Positions 38,616 through 47,982 of a DNA stretch of 64,000 nt are shown one piece after another (positions within the stretch are counted from its first letter, which is position 1; each line of letters opens with the position of its first letter). A program made the translations under genes and the position numbers. Location: assembly GCF_003176895.1 (NCBI RefSeq), contig NZ_QGTD01000008.1:806001-870000 (forward strand), read 5' to 3'. This DNA is from Gracilibacillus dipsosauri. Its GTDB lineage: Bacteria; Bacillota; Bacilli; Bacillales; Amphibacillaceae. The notes below the pieces were generated by a model. That model was given only the letters and a program-made list of their open reading frames with translations, had not been told where the DNA came from and made no database searches.

Positions 38616-40472
38616 TTATTCAGCCTCCTTTTCTAAATCCTTTTTGTGAATATGGAATCCTAGATCATCCTTTAATGAACGGATTAACATGGAGCCGAGA
38701 GTGATACCCATTCCAATAAAGAGGACCCATAGCCATGCAAGGTTATCTTTTTGATAAATAAATCCGAATCCAGCGATAAATAGACCAACAGACATAACAA
38801 ATGGTAGTATCGTACTGTTTGGCATGTGAATATCGTTTACTGGTTCAGCAGGAGTCATGCCTTTTCTACCTTCTGTTTTTTCAATCCATAATGGATCTAA
38901 ACCACGTACTAAAGGTAATTGTTTAAAATTATAAAATGGTGGTGGTGAAGGAATAGACCATTCTAATGTTCGCCCATCCCATGGATCTCCACTTACCTTC
39001 TCCCCTTTAACTTGTGTTACAACAATATTGTAAAGAAGGACAATGGTCCCGAGTCCCATTAGGAATGCTCCGGCAGTACTTATAGCATTCCCCAAATCTA
39101 ATCCTTGATCCTCTAAATATACCCAATATCTTCTTGGCATACCCATCAAACCTAGGAAGTGTTGGATAAAGAAAGTAAGGTGGAACCCTACAAAGAATAA
39201 CCAGAAGGTTAATTTTCCTAACTTATCACTTAATACTGTTCCAAACATTTTTGGCCACCAGTAGTGTGCCGCTGCAAATAAACCGAAGACAACTCCACCG
39301 ACAATTACATAATGGAAGTGTGCGACAACAAAGTAACTATCATGATACTGATAATCGGCAGATGCTGCTGCGACCATTACCCCTGTCATTCCACCCATCG
39401 TAAAGGTTGGAATAAAACCTAATGCCCATAACATTGGAGTAGTCAATTGGATGCTTCCACCCCAAAGTGTAAAGAGCCAGTTAAAGATCTTAATACCTGT
39501 AGGAACCGCAATGGCCATGGTTGCAACCGCAAAGATAGAGTTAGCTGCTGGACCCATACCAACCGTAAACATGTGATGAGCCCACACCATAAAGCCTAAG
39601 AATCCAATTAATACAGTGGCAAATACCATTGCCGAGTATCCGAAAAGACGTTTCTTAGAAAATGTTGAAAAGATTTCACTAAAAATACCAAAAGCAGGAA
39701 GTGCCAGAATATACACTTCAGGGTGTCCAAAGATCCAGAAAAGGTGTTGCCAGATAACAGCATTACCACCCATATTCGGATCAAAGAAGCCTGAACCGAA
39801 TAATCGATCAAACATCATTAGGAACAACCCAACTGTCAATGCCGGGAAAGCGAATAAAATTAGTGCGCTTGCGACAAATGCAGACCATGTAAATAATGGC
39901 ATACGCATATAGGTCATACCTGGTGCTCTCATATTTACAATCGTTACAAGGAAATTAATTCCCCCCATTAATGTACCTGCACCAGATATTTGTAAACCTA
40001 GAACATAGTAATCGACACCTTCACCAGGTGACGTAGTGGATAATGGCGCATATGCTGTCCAACCAGCATCTGCTGCCCCACCTGTAAACCAACCAACATT
40101 AAGCATAATCCCACCGAATAAGAACAACCAAAAACCAAGTGAGTTTAAAAATGGAAAGGCGACATCTCTTGCCCCAATTTGTAAAGGTACTACCGCATTC
40201 ATAAATGCAAAGATCAATGGCATTGCTGCCAAGAAAATCATGGTCGTCCCATGCATAGTAATAAGTTCATTGTAAAACCCTGCACTAACGAAGTCGTTCA
40301 TAGGTTTTACTAATTGCCATCTTATTGCTAGTGCTTCTAATCCACCTAGAATGAAAAATAATCCACCAGCAACTAAATACAGAATAGCAATTTTTTTGTG
40401 GTCTACTGTCGTTAAGTAATCCCACAACACTGAGCCAAAGCTTCTTTTTTTCGTTGCTACCATTGTGCTCAC
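38616..40472 (-). CDS. ctaD: Cytochrome c oxidase subunit I (CtaD)
   Basis: Catalytic heme-copper subunit of the caa3 oxidase. 618 residues. Low-spin heme ligand H in ELITMHGTTMIF near 74, CuB/Tyr motif WIFGHPEVYILALPAFG near 245, HH pair in WAHHMFTVG near 298, and heme a3 / heme a ligands in VVAHFHYVIVGG near 385. The K channel (YILALP) is present. The start is GTG 40472, about 10 bases after GGGAGG; ATG 40463 is an alternative. Follows ctaC. Confidence 0.97.
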   Translation of the reverse strand: MSTMVATKKRSFGSVLWDYLTTVDHKKIAILYLVAGGLFFILGGLEALAIRWQLVKPMNDFVSAGFYNELITMHGTTMIFLAAMPLIFAFMNAVVPLQIGARDVAFPFLNSLGFWLFLFGGIMLNVGWFTGGAADAGWTAYAPLSTTSPGEGVDYYVLGLQISGAGTLMGGINFLVTIVNMRAPGMTYMRMPLFTWSAFVASALILFAFPALTVGLFLMMFDRLFGSGFFDPNMGGNAVIWQHLFWIFGHPEVYILALPAFGIFSEIFSTFSKKRLFGYSAMVFATVLIGFLGFMVWAHHMFTVGMGPAANSIFAVATMAIAVPTGIKIFNWLFTLWGGSIQLTTPMLWALGFIPTFTMGGMTGVMVAAASADYQYHDSYFVVAHFHYVIVGGVVFGLFAAAHYWWPKMFGTVLSDKLGKLTFWLFFVGFHLTFFIQHFLGLMGMPRRYWVYLEDQGLDLGNAISTAGAFLMGLGTIVLLYNIVVTQVKGEKVSGDPWDGRTLEWSIPSPPPFYNFKQLPLVRGLDPLWIEKTEGRKGMTPAEPVNDIHMPNSTILPFVMSVGLFIAGFGFIYQKDNLAWLWVLFIGMGITLGSMLIRSLKDDLGFHIHKKDLEKEAE

Positions 40473-40511
40473 GTTAGGTTAACCTCCCTTTATTTCTATC
40501 GTCCGAATCCT

Positions 40512-41567
40512 TTATTTTGCGCTTTCTGGAGTAATTTCAGAAGGCTTTAATTGCATTAAATAATCCGCAATCTTTTCTGCCTCTTCTTCACCAATTGTAT
40601 CTTCATTTAAATAAGGTGCTTCAAGCATTCCGTTTCCAGGTTTCTTTTCTGCTGGATCTAGAATCCATCCGACTAACTCCTCTTTAGTATGCTCTAATAC
40701 TCCAGCTACCATAGATCGGTCACCAAAATTGGACAAATTAGGTCCTACTGATGGAGTATTGTCAAGTGCATGACAGGATAAACAACTTTGTTCAAAAAGC
40801 GCCTTTCCTTCTTGAGCTGTCGTAGATTCAGGGGTTGCTTCTGGGTCTACATTTTGCATATCCTCCACCCATTGATCATATTCATCTTGACTTACTGCAA
40901 CAATTTTGAAATCCATTAATGAGTGAGAATCTCCACAGAATTCCGCACATTTCCCCCAATAAACGCCCTCTTCATTCGCTTCAATATACATGGTGTTCTC
41001 ATTGTCAGGGTTTACATCCATCTTACCAGAAAGTGCAGGCACCCAAAATGAGTGAATCACATCACTTGATAGCATATTCAAATAAACTTTTTCTCCAACA
41101 GGGATATACAAATCCTGACTTGTTTGAATTTGTTCCTCTGCATACTCAAAATGCCACCAGAATTGACTCCCCGTAACATTAATATTAATGCTATCCTCTT
41201 TTTTTGACTCGTCAGCTAAGTCATATGTAACGGCTATAGTCGGTACTGCAATTATGAGCAATAGTAAGATCGGAATTGTTGTCCAAACAATCTCAAGTGT
41301 TTTGCTACCTTCGACTTGTTTTGGAATTTTGTTTTCCTCACCCTTTTTCTGACGGAACTTCATGATGACGTATACGTAGATAATCATAACGATTAAAAAT
41401 ACTACAATCATCACTAAAGTAGAAATAATAATGACTTTAAATGATTCCTCTGCCCCGTATCCTTTTGGCATCAATGCAGTTAAATTATCTTTACCACAAG
41501 CCGAAAGAACTAACACCATCAATGAAAACAAGGACAGAGTTCGGATTTTTCCCATCCATTCTTTCAT
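40512..41567 (-). CDS. ctaC: Cytochrome c oxidase subunit II with fused cytochrome c (CtaC)
   Basis: 351 residues. A lipoprotein signal ends in VLVLSACG (C near residue 24). Two membrane segments follow (about 42-66 and 92-112), then the periplasmic-side CuA cupredoxin with CAEFCGDSHSLM (near 213) and a C-terminal cytochrome c domain with CLSCH (near 265) and an axial-Met region (PGNGMLEAP). The fusion defines a caa3-type oxidase. ATG 41567 has GAGAGG upstream; the frame continues to 41645 without support. Confidence 0.96.
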   Translation of the reverse strand: MKEWMGKIRTLSLFSLMVLVLSACGKDNLTALMPKGYGAEESFKVIIISTLVMIVVFLIVMIIYVYVIMKFRQKKGEENKIPKQVEGSKTLEIVWTTIPILLLLIIAVPTIAVTYDLADESKKEDSININVTGSQFWWHFEYAEEQIQTSQDLYIPVGEKVYLNMLSSDVIHSFWVPALSGKMDVNPDNENTMYIEANEEGVYWGKCAEFCGDSHSLMDFKIVAVSQDEYDQWVEDMQNVDPEATPESTTAQEGKALFEQSCLSCHALDNTPSVGPNLSNFGDRSMVAGVLEHTKEELVGWILDPAEKKPGNGMLEAPYLNEDTIGEEEAEKIADYLMQLKPSEITPESAK

Positions 41568-41656
41568 CTTTATACCTCTCTTTCTATAGATACATACTAA
41601 ATTATTATTTAGAAAAACTTGATAAAAATCAAGTTCTACTGACAATAAATTGTGAT

Positions 41657-42592
41657 TTACAATAAATTATTTGGCAATGTGAATAGTATCAATGATAGAA
41701 ACATTACCGTAAGATAAATCAATGAATAGACAAACATCTGATTTGCCCATTTTTTGTCATCTTTCACAAAAAAGCCTTTTACAGATAACAAAAACCAGCC
41801 TATCGTTAGCAATGCTGCAAGAATGACAAACATATAACCAATACCATGTAGAAAAAATGGAATTGGTAGTAAGCAGGTTACATATAGTATCATCTGTCGT
41901 TTCGTGATCGCAAATCCATGAACTACTGGGAGCATAGGGATGTTTGCGCTTCGATAATCATCCACCTTTTTCATTGCGATAGCTAGAAAATGTGGTGTCT
42001 GCCATATAAATACTAATAAAAATAAAATCCAAGCAACTGGATGCAAATTAGGTTCCACACATGCCCAACCAATTAATGGGGGTACGGCACCAGAAAGGCT
42101 TCCTATCGCTGTATTAATGGTATATTTCCTCTTGGACCACATCGTATACAAGATAACATAACTAAACCATCCAATAAAACCATAAAGCGCGGCCTGAAAG
42201 GATGCTAGCGATAATGTTAATAGTCCTATTAGAGAAAAAGCTGTTCCTAATATTAATACATGCTGTAAAGAAACAGTGCCAGTAACAGTCGGCCTATTTT
42301 TTGTACGAGCCATCACCCGATCAATATCACGGTCATAATAGTTATTTAAAACACAGCCACCAGCTATCACAAAAGCTGTTCCAATCACACAAACTAACAG
42401 TAGATGCCAATTCGTCTTTAAGGAGGTTCCAGTATAATAGAGAGCTAGCCAAAATCCAGCAAATGCAGTCAACGTATTAGAATTTATTATGCCTATTTTT
42501 AATAAAGCTTTGAGATCAGACCATTTAAAAATATACTCACTAGACTTTGTTACAAATACGGAATCATTTGTCGATAACTCCATCTTATCCAT
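41657..42592 (-). CDS. ctaB: Protoheme IX farnesyltransferase (heme O synthase) CtaB
   Basis: UbiA-family membrane enzyme that adds farnesyl to heme B to give heme O. 311 residues and about nine segments. The two aspartate-rich motifs are NNYYDRDIDRVMARTKNRP (near 100) and the DYRS region (near 215). Product feeds CtaA, encoded divergently 360 bases away. A GGAGGG lies 10 bases before the ATG. Confidence 0.95.
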   Translation of the reverse strand: MDKMELSTNDSVFVTKSSEYIFKWSDLKALLKIGIINSNTLTAFAGFWLALYYTGTSLKTNWHLLLVCVIGTAFVIAGGCVLNNYYDRDIDRVMARTKNRPTVTGTVSLQHVLILGTAFSLIGLLTLSLASFQAALYGFIGWFSYVILYTMWSKRKYTINTAIGSLSGAVPPLIGWACVEPNLHPVAWILFLLVFIWQTPHFLAIAMKKVDDYRSANIPMLPVVHGFAITKRQMILYVTCLLPIPFFLHGIGYMFVILAALLTIGWFLLSVKGFFVKDDKKWANQMFVYSLIYLTVMFLSLILFTLPNNLL

Positions 42593-42952
42593 TATAGTAT
42601 TCCCTCCTTTCTACCATTACAAAACAAAAATAATCAATTATATCCAATGATATTGTATCACGGATTTAATCAGTGTGCTATTTAACTTTCATTTTCCATT
42701 GTAATTATGACATTTTTGTGAACTTTAACAGTTTCCTCCTAACCATGAACAAATCTATATCATTATTTGATATAATAATGATTCATGACAGGGTTTACTA
42801 TAGGAAAATGGTGAGTTACAACATAATCTCACACACTATATAATTACTAGCATAATCTTTAAAGACTTTGCAAGAATTTTATGTCATTTTTTGTATCATT
42901 ATGCTATGATGCCATTATAATCCATGCACAGGAGATTGGAAAGAGTGAATTT
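42593..42952. promoter_or_regulatory. ctaB-ctaA divergent control region
   Basis: This 360-base gap must hold both promoters. A 9-bp inverted repeat, ATCATTATT and AATAATGAT (42759-42767 and 42774-42782), lies near its middle. On the plus strand TTGTAT and TATAAT occur about 19 bases apart just before ctaA, a poor fit. In B. subtilis this region is bound by ResD; no ResD site could be identified by eye. Confidence 0.4.
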
Positions 42953-43867
42953 ATGAGTAAACAAATGATTAAGTCATTAAAAGTTTTATCTATTATTACT
43001 ACATTATGTATGATTTTCGTATTAGTAGGTGGGGCATTAGTTACGAAAACAGAATCAGGAATGGGCTGTGGGGCGAATTGGCCATTTTGTTATGGGGAAT
43101 GGTCGAAAGAAATGTTCATTGAATTAAGTCACCGACTAGTTTCAGGGCTTGCTGGAATATTGGTATTAGCTTTATCGATTTTGTCTTGGAAATTTTACGG
43201 ACACATTCGTGAAACGAAATTTTTAGCCTTCATATCCTTTTTCTTTTTAGTACTTCAAGGGTTAATTGGTGCCGCTGCTGTCCTTTGGCCTCAATCGGAT
43301 TTTGTCCTAGCATTACACTTTGGAATATCACTAATATCCTTTGCTGCTGTCTTACTTCTGACATGTTTAATTTTTGAAATTGATCAAAAATTTGATGCGG
43401 ATTCGTTACATATAACACCAGTTTTTAGACGTCAGTTTCTATATTTAACTATCTATATTCTAATTGTTGTATACACAGGGGCACTAGTAAGACATTTAGA
43501 CTCAAGTCTAGCATGCCCGAGCTGGCCATTTTGTGACAACAGCACTCCCTTTTCCATTGATTATCACCTTGGTCAATGGGCACAAATGATTCATCGTGTG
43601 TTAGCTGGGGTTGCGTTTATTTGGACTTGGGTATTATTATTTTCTATTTTGAAAAAATATTCAGATTTTAAAGTAATGAAGCAAGGATGGATCATTCAGA
43701 CTACATTCATCACTTTTCAAGTATTGCTTGGTGCATTCGTTATTTTTACAAGAGCTAACCTTATGATTGCTCTCTTACATGCTCTAGTAATTACTTTATA
43801 CTTTGGATTTTTGTGTTACTATCTACTTCTATCTTACAGAAGCACAAAAAAAGGCGAGACCAATTAA
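42953..43867 (+). CDS. ctaA: Heme A synthase CtaA
   Basis: COX15-family membrane enzyme oxidising heme O to heme A. 304 residues, eight segments in two four-helix halves. Heme-ligand histidines are in ELSHRLVSGL (near 60) and VLALHFGISL (near 122) and repeat in the second half (MIHRVLAGVA near 212, ALLHALVITL near 276). Cysteine pairs lie in GMGCGANWPFCYGEW and SLACPSWPFCDN, the loop motif of Bacillus CtaA. ATG 42953 chosen for GGAAAGAG upstream. pycA, between ftsW and ctaA in B. subtilis, is absent. Confidence 0.95.
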   Translation: MSKQMIKSLKVLSIITTLCMIFVLVGGALVTKTESGMGCGANWPFCYGEWSKEMFIELSHRLVSGLAGILVLALSILSWKFYGHIRETKFLAFISFFFLVLQGLIGAAAVLWPQSDFVLALHFGISLISFAAVLLLTCLIFEIDQKFDADSLHITPVFRRQFLYLTIYILIVVYTGALVRHLDSSLACPSWPFCDNSTPFSIDYHLGQWAQMIHRVLAGVAFIWTWVLLFSILKKYSDFKVMKQGWIIQTTFITFQVLLGAFVIFTRANLMIALLHALVITLYFGFLCYYLLLSYRSTKKGETN

Positions 43868-43882
43868 GGTCTTGCCTTTTTT
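43846..43882. terminator. Shared terminator with both stop codons in the loop
   Basis: AAAAAAAGGCGAGACC and GGTCTTGCCTTTTTT form a 15-bp stem with one G-T pair. The 6-base loop AATTAA carries the ctaA TAA (43865-43867) on one strand and the ftsW TAA (43866-43864) on the other. T tracts lie on both sides. Confidence 0.9.
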
Positions 43883-45096
43883 GTATTGATTCTTCTCGTA
43901 GATTGAGCTATTTTTCTTTTATTTTTCGTTTTAAAAGGATTAGCAGATGGTTGTTTTTCTTCTTCTGTTGTCAATTCCTTAAGATTTCGGTTATAGTTTA
44001 CATGTCTTGCTATATTGTTTAGAATACCAACCGAAAATAATGATACAACCAATGATGTTCCACCATAACTAACAAATGGTAATGGCACTCCAGTAATTGG
44101 TAATAATCCACTTATTGCTCCTAAATTTATAATGGATTGAATGGCGAACATGGATGAAATACCAATTGCTATCAGAGCTCCAAACCTGTTTTCACATTGC
44201 TTTGCAATAAACAGTCCTCTTAGTACAATGATAGCTATGTTCACTACTACAAATAATACTCCAAATAAACCTAGCTCTTCGGCGATGACCGCCATGATAA
44301 AATCACTTTCCGCTTGAGTTAAATATCCTAGCTTCTGAATACCTTGTCCTATTCCAGAACCTGAAATCCCACCAGTAGCTATCGCGATATAGGATTGAAT
44401 GAGCTGGTATCCACCATGATCTGGATCGGCAAATGGTTGGTAGGCTCCGGTAAATCGTGATATTTTTTCATCTGTTAACATATGGATTCCAAGCGCAATT
44501 AAAACTGTAAATCCTATGGAAATTAAGACAAACAGATGGCGAAATTTAATCCCTGAACTAAAAATAACGGAACAAGCAATGGCGAATATGATCGCACCTG
44601 TACCGATATCTGGCTGAAGCACTACTAGCCCAACTAATAAACTAGTAATAATAAGAGGTGGTAAAACCCCTTTAAAAAAATCACCTATGTATTCCTGCTC
44701 TTGTTTTTTCGTGTAAACAGATGCAAGATAGATAATGATGCCAATTTTAACAAATTCGGATGGCTGAATAGAAAATGAACCGATATATATCCATGATTTT
44801 GCGTTATTAACAGTCGCACCAAACAAAAGTACTGCGAATAAAGAAATAATCAATAATAAAACAATCCATTTAGTCAGCTTATGGTAAAATTTATAATTAA
44901 AAAAACAGGCAAATAGAAATCCTGCTAATCCAATTACAAACCACATTGCTTGTTTTAGCATTAATTCATAAGCTGGCTCTCCCTCTAAATAAGAAGTTAC
45001 CATACTCGCACTATATACCATCACTATTCCAAATCCAGCTAACAATAGGGGTGGTAACATTAAGATAAAATCAAAAGTTTTCCGTTTTGGCTTCAT
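43864..45096 (-). CDS. ftsW: SEDS peptidoglycan polymerase FtsW
   Basis: Septal glycosyltransferase paired with PBP2B. 410 residues, ten segments, with SEDS motifs SWIYIGSFSIQPSEFVKIG near 110, QPDIGTGAIIF near 165, QAESDFIMAVIAEELGLFGV near 270 and SYGGTSLVVSL. The C-terminal basic tail (TKNKRKIAQSTRRINTKK) is longer than in SpoVE. Position next to ylaN corresponds to B. subtilis ylaO/ftsW. The stop overlaps that of convergent ctaA. Confidence 0.93.
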   Translation of the reverse strand: MKPKRKTFDFILMLPPLLLAGFGIVMVYSASMVTSYLEGEPAYELMLKQAMWFVIGLAGFLFACFFNYKFYHKLTKWIVLLLIISLFAVLLFGATVNNAKSWIYIGSFSIQPSEFVKIGIIIYLASVYTKKQEQEYIGDFFKGVLPPLIITSLLVGLVVLQPDIGTGAIIFAIACSVIFSSGIKFRHLFVLISIGFTVLIALGIHMLTDEKISRFTGAYQPFADPDHGGYQLIQSYIAIATGGISGSGIGQGIQKLGYLTQAESDFIMAVIAEELGLFGVLFVVVNIAIIVLRGLFIAKQCENRFGALIAIGISSMFAIQSIINLGAISGLLPITGVPLPFVSYGGTSLVVSLFSVGILNNIARHVNYNRNLKELTTEEEKQPSANPFKTKNKRKIAQSTRRINTKKARP

Positions 45097-45170
45097 AATG
45101 AATACCTCTTATATTTTAAATATAGTAGTCTACTGATTTACTACATACTCTATTCTATCATAAAATATAA

Positions 45171-45194
45171 AAACCTTGCCAATATGGCAAAGTT
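45171..45194 (-). terminator. Terminator between ylaN and ftsW
   Basis: TTGCC and GGCAA around AATAT, extended by an outer AAC/GTT, followed on the minus strand by TTTTTATATTTT. It starts 14 bases after the ylaN stop. Confidence 0.75.
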
Positions 45195-45208
45195 CCTAAT
45201 TAAAAATA

Positions 45209-45490
45209 TTATACTTTTTGTGATGCTTCATGCAATACATTCAATTGTCTCTCTAGATTCTCAAGCAATTCTTTTCCGTCTTTTTCATCTATTAGATTAA
45301 GTCTAACGGCAAAATCAATTTCTCTAGACAAACCAAACATTTGTGTATCTAATACTTCTTCGTATAGAGGACATTGCGGCATCGTTAAATTATCTATTTG
45401 AACTTTGATCAACTGTAAAATTTTATCTGCATCAGCCTTTAGAAGTGCATATGCCTGCTCTTCTTTACTAACCGCCACATCAGGTATCAA
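45209..45490 (-). CDS. ylaN: YlaN family protein (UPF0358)
   Basis: A 93-residue helical protein, the same length as in B. subtilis, with the strongly conserved block [20 protein letters not shown]. In B. subtilis YlaN is linked to iron homeostasis and interacts with Fur; it is essential under low iron. TTG 45490 is the start, with GGAGGGG at good spacing; a longer frame to 45556 has no ribosome site. Confidence 0.92.
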   Translation of the reverse strand: MIPDVAVSKEEQAYALLKADADKILQLIKVQIDNLTMPQCPLYEEVLDTQMFGLSREIDFAVRLNLIDEKDGKELLENLERQLNVLHEASQKV

Positions 45491-45651
45491 AAAAATCCCC
45501 TCCGTCAAAAACTTACTTCTATACTTTATATTATCGTGAATAAAGGAAAATTGCAAGATAATACAAGGTTGTTTACTAATATTCTATTCTATTAATTCAC
45601 ATTCATGCATTTTTTATTCCACTCTGCTATTCTTATATAGGGGTGATAAAT

Positions 45652-46113
45652 TTGATTATACAAATTAAGGGAAATGTAAAATATCCAATTACATTGGACC
45701 CTAGTGTTTGGATTTTTGATGATCGAAAAATTCTGTTAGAAGATGCGTTCAAGGATAAGGTTATAGAAAAAAATGAGGAAGAATTTTCTGGACAAGATAG
45801 TAATCGAGTCAAGCCACAAGTACACAATAGTATTAAGAAATATAATAAAGATGAATTATTACATAGATCTTATGTAATGCCAATATACGATTTTATTGGT
45901 AATGCAGAAATAAATGAGGAAACTGAATCTGTTCAATTAGAAACATCAGAAGAAGTCATCGATATTACGATTGATCAACTGAATTCTGGCTTGCTTCTAT
46001 TCTCGATCGAAGGTAAACAAATTAAAGAAAATGGACCTGCCTATTTCCTATTCGGTGATGGGTCTAATCAAGAGGCTCCCATAAAAGGACTTAAAGTCAT
46101 CCACATACTATAA
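45652..46113 (+). CDS. ylaL: YlaL-like protein of unknown function
   Basis: About 153 residues, soluble. The block KGNVKYPITLDPSVWIFDDR near the start and the end segment (DGSNQEAPIKGLKV) match the YlaL group as I recall it; some databases call it peptidyl-prolyl isomerase without strong basis. TTG 45652 is preferred, since AGGGGTGA precedes it; GTG 45643 is also open. It lies between ylaN and ylaJ as expected, ylaK/ylaM being absent. Confidence 0.7.
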   Translation: MIIQIKGNVKYPITLDPSVWIFDDRKILLEDAFKDKVIEKNEEEFSGQDSNRVKPQVHNSIKKYNKDELLHRSYVMPIYDFIGNAEINEETESVQLETSEEVIDITIDQLNSGLLLFSIEGKQIKENGPAYFLFGDGSNQEAPIKGLKVIHIL

Positions 46114-46241
46114 TATTTAATATAACGTATCTACAGCTTTTAACTAAAAAGCCATTATCATCTGACAACCTTCTCTAAAAGTGTATGTATATTTTCAAAC
46201 ATAAAACGAAAAATATTCATATAAAGAGGAGGTTATTTTTT

Positions 46242-46832
46242 ATGGTGAAATATATAACAATTGCTTTCGTTTTATTTTTTATGGTAGCCTGTGGTCAGCA
46301 ACAACAGGAAAGTCAAACGAATGAACAAAATGATTTAGGAACGGTACAGCTACAAAATTCTGATCCAGCTCAACAAGAAAATATGAGTAACCAAGATAAA
46401 GCGAAATACCTAGCAAATGTGGCAAGTCAAGTGCCCGATGTCAATGACGCAACAGCACTCATCACTAATCGCGGCGTAATCATAAGTATTGACGTAAATG
46501 AAGACCTTGATCGCTCCGAGGTAGGTTCCATTAAATTTTCGGTGCTAGAAGCTATACAGCATGATCCATACGGAGAAAATGCCATTATTGTTGCAGATCC
46601 AGATATGCATGAAAGATTGAAAGGAATTGGAGATAAAATACAGCAGGGCCATCCAATTGAGGCAATTACTGAGGAATTATCCAATATTACTGGTCGATTA
46701 ATTCCTGAAATTCCATTGAACGAAAAACAGTCCGAAAAAATAGATCAAAATAAGCAAAAAATGGACGAAGAAAAAGATCAGGAATTAGAAAATATTACAG
46801 ATGAGCAATCTAATCATCAAAAGGATCGTTAA
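46242..46832 (+). CDS. ylaJ: YhcN/YlaJ family sporulation lipoprotein
   Basis: A 196-residue lipoprotein: signal peptide with lipobox ending VACG near residue 18, a Q/N-rich linker, then a YhcN/YlaJ domain (AKYLANVASQVPDVNDATAL, AIIVADPDMHERLK) and a charged K/E/Q-rich tail. Family members are linked to spore membranes and germination. ATG 46242 has AGAGGAGG upstream. Its stop codon is inside the terminator hairpin. Confidence 0.87.
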   Translation: MVKYITIAFVLFFMVACGQQQQESQTNEQNDLGTVQLQNSDPAQQENMSNQDKAKYLANVASQVPDVNDATALITNRGVIISIDVNEDLDRSEVGSIKFSVLEAIQHDPYGENAIIVADPDMHERLKGIGDKIQQGHPIEAITEELSNITGRLIPEIPLNEKQSEKIDQNKQKMDEEKDQELENITDEQSNHQKDR

Positions 46833-46847
46833 TGCTAACGATCCTTT
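46820..46847. terminator. Terminator overlapping the ylaJ stop
   Basis: AAAGGATCGTTA and TAACGATCCTTT form a perfect 12-bp stem with loop ATGC, T tract after it, and the ylaJ TAA spans stem and loop. It also serves the convergent 83-residue gene. Confidence 0.92.
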
Positions 46848-46855
46848 TTCCTTTC

Positions 46856-47107
46856 TTATTGTTTTGCTTTATTGTAATAGTTTACACCATATTGGGAACC
46901 TTCAGAAACCATTTCTGCATTTTCTAAGCTAGAATCCTCTGGATGTCCTGCAGAATTAATCGGCAAATCTGTATCCTTCTTTCTTAGAGAATCAGATATT
47001 TTTTGGAATTTATTTTTTATTTGAGCCCTTCTCGATTTTCCCATCAACGCATAGGATAATGTGACAACAGCTGCTCCACCGAGTGCACTTGTGATTTTTT
47101 TATTCAT
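46856..47107 (-). CDS. Small membrane-anchored protein, unknown
   Basis: An 83-residue protein. A glycine/alanine-rich hydrophobic segment (SALGGAAVVTLSYALMG) near the N-terminus is followed by a basic part (KSRRAQIKNKFQKI) and a polar C-terminus, so a single membrane anchor with a cytoplasmic tail is likely. ATG 47107 is chosen, with GGAGAGGG 8 bases upstream; GTG 47116 abuts that site. I do not recognise the family. It occupies the place between ylaI and ylaJ. Confidence 0.75.
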   Translation of the reverse strand: MNKKITSALGGAAVVTLSYALMGKSRRAQIKNKFQKISDSLRKKDTDLPINSAGHPEDSSLENAEMVSEGSQYGVNYYNKAKQ

Positions 47108-47238
47108 TTCTCTCACCCTCTCCTTACCTTCTGTTATAAGTTATATACCCTATCAAAACTAACTAAAACATTTTAGGTCTGACAAAATATGTTACAATAA
47201 AAAAAGAAAGTTTTATAAAAGTGACCAGAGGTGATTGA

Positions 47239-47445
47239 ATGAGGGTAAAATGTGTCATCTGTGATAAAATCAATCGAATCGATAATGACTGCCCACAAGC
47301 AAAAAAGCTTAGAAATAGATTAATTCATACGTATATGTGCCCATCATGTCATGAGCGAATTACAAAAAAGACAAAAACAAGAAAACAATCAGGAAATTTT
47401 CGTCTATACCAAAATAAAAAGGTAAAGGATGAATTTCTCTCTTAA
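47239..47445 (+). CDS. ylaI: YlaI family zinc-ribbon protein (DUF2197)
   Basis: A 68-residue protein with two CxxC pairs (CVICDK near 5 and CPSCHE near 34), a small zinc ribbon, followed by a basic tail (KKTKTRKQ). It matches YlaI/DUF2197; the function is unknown. AGAGGTGA precedes the ATG. Position next to ylaH agrees with B. subtilis. Confidence 0.87.
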   Translation: MRVKCVICDKINRIDNDCPQAKKLRNRLIHTYMCPSCHERITKKTKTRKQSGNFRLYQNKKVKDEFLS

Positions 47446-47465
47446 AGATAGCTATAGCTAAAATA

Positions 47466-47493
47466 GAAAAAGCCTGGGAGTCCCAGGCTTTTT
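47466..47493. terminator. Bidirectional terminator between ylaI and ylaH
   Basis: AAAAAGCCTGGG and CCCAGGCTTTTT form a 12-bp stem with a very short loop, in the gap between convergent genes. T tracts on both sides. Confidence 0.92.
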
Positions 47494-47514
47494 CAAGTCG
47501 TACATTAAGATGGA

Positions 47515-47892
47515 TTAATGATCATTTTGTGGTTGATGTTTCCGCTCTTGATGGAGTCTTAAACGATAAACTCCCATCACAATCGCTATTATAAATAAAC
47601 TTTCTGCTAATGGTAAATTAAGACCAAAGATCAGCGTTAAGAAGAACATTCCAATAAACAGTAGTATATAAATGATCAATGATTTTAAAGGTGATAGTTT
47701 CTTCGCAAATCCGAACTTATATGCAATAATTGCGAATACGACAACAGTTAAGTATAAAAAGAAAAATCCTCTAATTAAAAGGCCCATCTCTTCATCATTG
47801 GCCATATTTACTTCTGTCCCTAAATCTCTCATAAAAAAGTCTGCAATTGGCCAAAGATTGTTAGGTACTTCGATAACCATATCCGTCTTCAT
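47515..47892 (-). CDS. ylaH: YlaH-like membrane protein
   Basis: A 125-residue protein with three hydrophobic segments (about 45-62, 70-90 and 93-110) and a basic, histidine-containing C-terminus (LRLHQERKHQPQNDH). It matches the YlaH family by size, context and the MGLLIRGFFFLYL region; function is unknown. GGAGG precedes the ATG. typA, its usual neighbour, is absent. Confidence 0.82.
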   Translation of the reverse strand: MKTDMVIEVPNNLWPIADFFMRDLGTEVNMANDEEMGLLIRGFFFLYLTVVVFAIIAYKFGFAKKLSPLKSLIIYILLFIGMFFLTLIFGLNLPLAESLFIIAIVMGVYRLRLHQERKHQPQNDH

Positions 47893-47982
47893 TGTTAACC
47901 TCCATTATTTCTCTCCATAATCTCTATCATACTAAATAAGAATATGATATGCTAGTAAAATGAGAATATTGTTAAGGTTGGT

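Noticed and set aside
39616-39912. 98-codon plus-strand frame inside ctaD
   Set aside because: Antisense to conserved subunit I; no ribosome site.
46114-46241. Forespore promoter before ylaJ (GTATA near 46180)
   Set aside because: The downstream hexamer region does not fit GGnRAnAnT in more than part; too weak to report.
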